Shown: positions 6,336 to 7,218 of the stretch, one piece after another
How positions within the stretch are numbered: the stretch's first letter is position 1
How the letters are laid out: every line of letters begins with the position of its first letter
Origin: an uncultured candidate division Zixibacteria bacterium
Lineage (GTDB): Bacteria > Zixibacteria > MSB-5A5 > GN15 > FEB-12
Direction of reading: 5' to 3'
Length of the DNA stretch: 7,218 nt
NCBI GenBank assembly: GCA_913009765.1
Contig: CAJVYT010000217.1
Span: forward strand, 1-7,218
Made by a program: the position numbers and the translations under genes
Notes under the pieces: model-generated
Seen by the model: only the letters and a program-made list of their open reading frames with translations
Database searches by the model: none
What the model was told of the DNA's origin: nothing

Positions 6336-7016
6336 TCATTTCACTTTAGCACGTATCACATTAGTATTTACATTTATAGTCGATAATGAGTCCATTACTT
6401 TGTCCACATATCCCTCTGTTTCGGGAAATGGGGGTATCCCATCGTACCGCATCACATTACCCGGTCCGGCATTATAGGCTGCCAGAGCGAGTTTTACCGA
6501 TTTAAAGCGGTCGAGCATGCTTTTAAGATAGCGGCTGCCACCGTCAATATTTTCTTCGGGATCAAAGACATCTTTCACATCAAGTTCTGCGGCAGTAGAG
6601 TCAATTAATTGCATTAACCCTTTGGCACCTGACGGTGATACTGCTTGAGGATTCCCATTCGACTCCGCTTTTATAATTGAAATAATCAAAGCCGGATCTA
6701 AAGAATATTTATCAGCAGCTTTTTGAATTTGTTTACCGTACTTTGAAAGAATAGGGTCTTGAGCAATTTTTCCTTGTGTTCTGAGTGGCTGCGTTACTTT
6801 GATAAAACCGCCATCACGTCTGTCAATCTCTAACTGCTCTTGTGGGCGATCTATACCTTTAAATTTATTCTGCTTTATTTCAATAGGTGCATGGGTTTCT
6901 TGTTTTAGTGATTTTATTTGAACCGTATCTGTTTTTGCTTTATAAGGTGCTTCTATTATTTTTTCCAATGAACGATATAAAACAGCAGAAATAGATTTGT
7001 CAGAATCTGTTGTCAT
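6336..7016 (-). CDS. SLT-type lytic transglycosylase of the flagellar operon, 5' end uncertain
   Basis: This enzyme cleaves the MurNAc-GlcNAc bond of peptidoglycan with formation of the 1,6-anhydro product; beside flagellar genes the likely job is opening the wall for the rod. The GH23 SLT domain spans about residues 90-205: IISIIKAESNGNPQAVSPSG (111-130) with catalytic E118, GLMQL (133-137), NIDGGSRYL (156-164) and AYNAGPGNV (180-188). The first 85 residues are polar with no recognisable domain, no signal peptide and no FlgJ rod-binding domain. Enterobacterial FlgJ uses a different (GH73) muramidase, so I give no flgJ symbol. ATG 7016 is only the first visible start: just seven genomic bases precede it before adapter sequence, no ribosome site is seen, and no in-frame stop separates them. 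The real protein may be longer, with a rod-binding or signal segment. A general cell-wall lytic enzyme is the alternative. Confidence 0.88.
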   Translation of the reverse strand: MTTDSDKSISAVLYRSLEKIIEAPYKAKTDTVQIKSLKQETHAPIEIKQNKFKGIDRPQEQLEIDRRDGGFIKVTQPLRTQGKIAQDPILSKYGKQIQKAADKYSLDPALIISIIKAESNGNPQAVSPSGAKGLMQLIDSTAAELDVKDVFDPEENIDGGSRYLKSMLDRFKSVKLALAAYNAGPGNVMRYDGIPPFPETEGYVDKVMDSLSTINVNTNVIRAKVK

Positions 7017-7023
7017 CTGTTTT

Positions 7024-7081
7024 AGATCGGAAGAGCGTCGTGTAGGGAAAGAGTGTAGATCTCGGTGGTCGCCGTATCATT
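7024..7081. other. Illumina TruSeq universal adapter (assembly contamination)
   Basis: The 58 bases from AGATCGGAAGAGCGTCGTGT to GCCGTATCATT are the complete reverse complement of the TruSeq universal (P5) adapter, matching from memory at every base. This is library DNA and not part of the genome. It marks the end of a sequenced insert, so genomic sequence stops at about 7023. Confidence 0.98.
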
Positions 7082-7218
7082 AAAAAAAAAACAAACAGAA
7101 ATAAGAGAAGTGTAATTATTTTTCTATTCGTATTTATGCTTACACACCACGAGGCACCACTATGAATCAACTGTCAGACACGAGCAGCCAATGAGCCACA
7201 GCTGATCGTCAATCTATC
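7082..7218. other. Post-adapter tail: A10 run and sequence of unknown, probably spurious, origin
   Basis: Directly after the adapter come ten A's (7082-7091), then about 127 bases with no open frame, no match I recognise and a composition that shifts from AT-rich to more mixed. Poly-A followed by meaningless calls is typical of a read that has run past the end of its library molecule. A chimeric join to other DNA cannot be excluded. No gene should be called here, and it should not be used as an upstream region for the transglycosylase. Confidence 0.85.

Noticed and set aside
7082..7218. A possible promoter, phage or other novel element upstream of the transglycosylase
   Set aside because: It follows a complete sequencing adapter and A10 run, so it is most likely read-through noise.

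Overview
The window is one end of a flagellar operon from an AT-rich bacterium, roughly 35-40% GC by eye. Every supported gene lies on the minus strand. Read in the direction of transcription (right to left), the order is: SLT-type lytic transglycosylase, flgN, flgK, csrA, flgL, fliW, and a TPR-glycosyltransferase that runs off the left edge. Gaps are short (19 to 59 bases, plus a 1-base TGATG overlap of flgN and flgK), and I see no intrinsic terminator, so co-transcription is likely. I cannot name the organism with confidence. The FliW-CsrA pair and the long FlgL with Flagellin_IN-type repeats are seen in many non-enteric flagellated phyla. The contig looks like a short-read, possibly metagenomic, assembly.

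Region by region: 1-1563 is a glycosyltransferase lacking its C-terminus; 1598-2074 is fliW; 2096-4015 is a long flgL (639 aa) with three internal repeats; 4035-4349 is csrA with a GTG start and a long basic tail; 4409-5800 is flgK; 5800-6288 is flgN; 6336-7016 is the transglycosylase, whose true start may be missing. From 7024 the sequence is not genomic: 7024-7081 is the full reverse complement of the Illumina TruSeq universal adapter, followed by ten A's and a tail of unknown, probably spurious, sequence to 7218.

How the genes fit together: the transglycosylase opens peptidoglycan for the growing rod. FlgN chaperones FlgK and FlgL, the two hook-filament junction proteins. CsrA and FliW are the translational repressor and its antagonist, which couple flagellin synthesis to assembly. 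The glycosyltransferase may decorate flagellin or another surface molecule.

The most interesting biological signal is in the leaders. The Shine-Dalgarno GGA of flgK, csrA and the glycosyltransferase gene (and more weakly fliW) sits in the loop of a small inverted repeat ending 0-2 bases before the start codon. That is the geometry of CsrA binding sites, which suggests that CsrA may control several cistrons of its own operon. This is inferred from sequence only. I found no mobile element, CRISPR array or RNA gene, and no evidence of a wholly new system.
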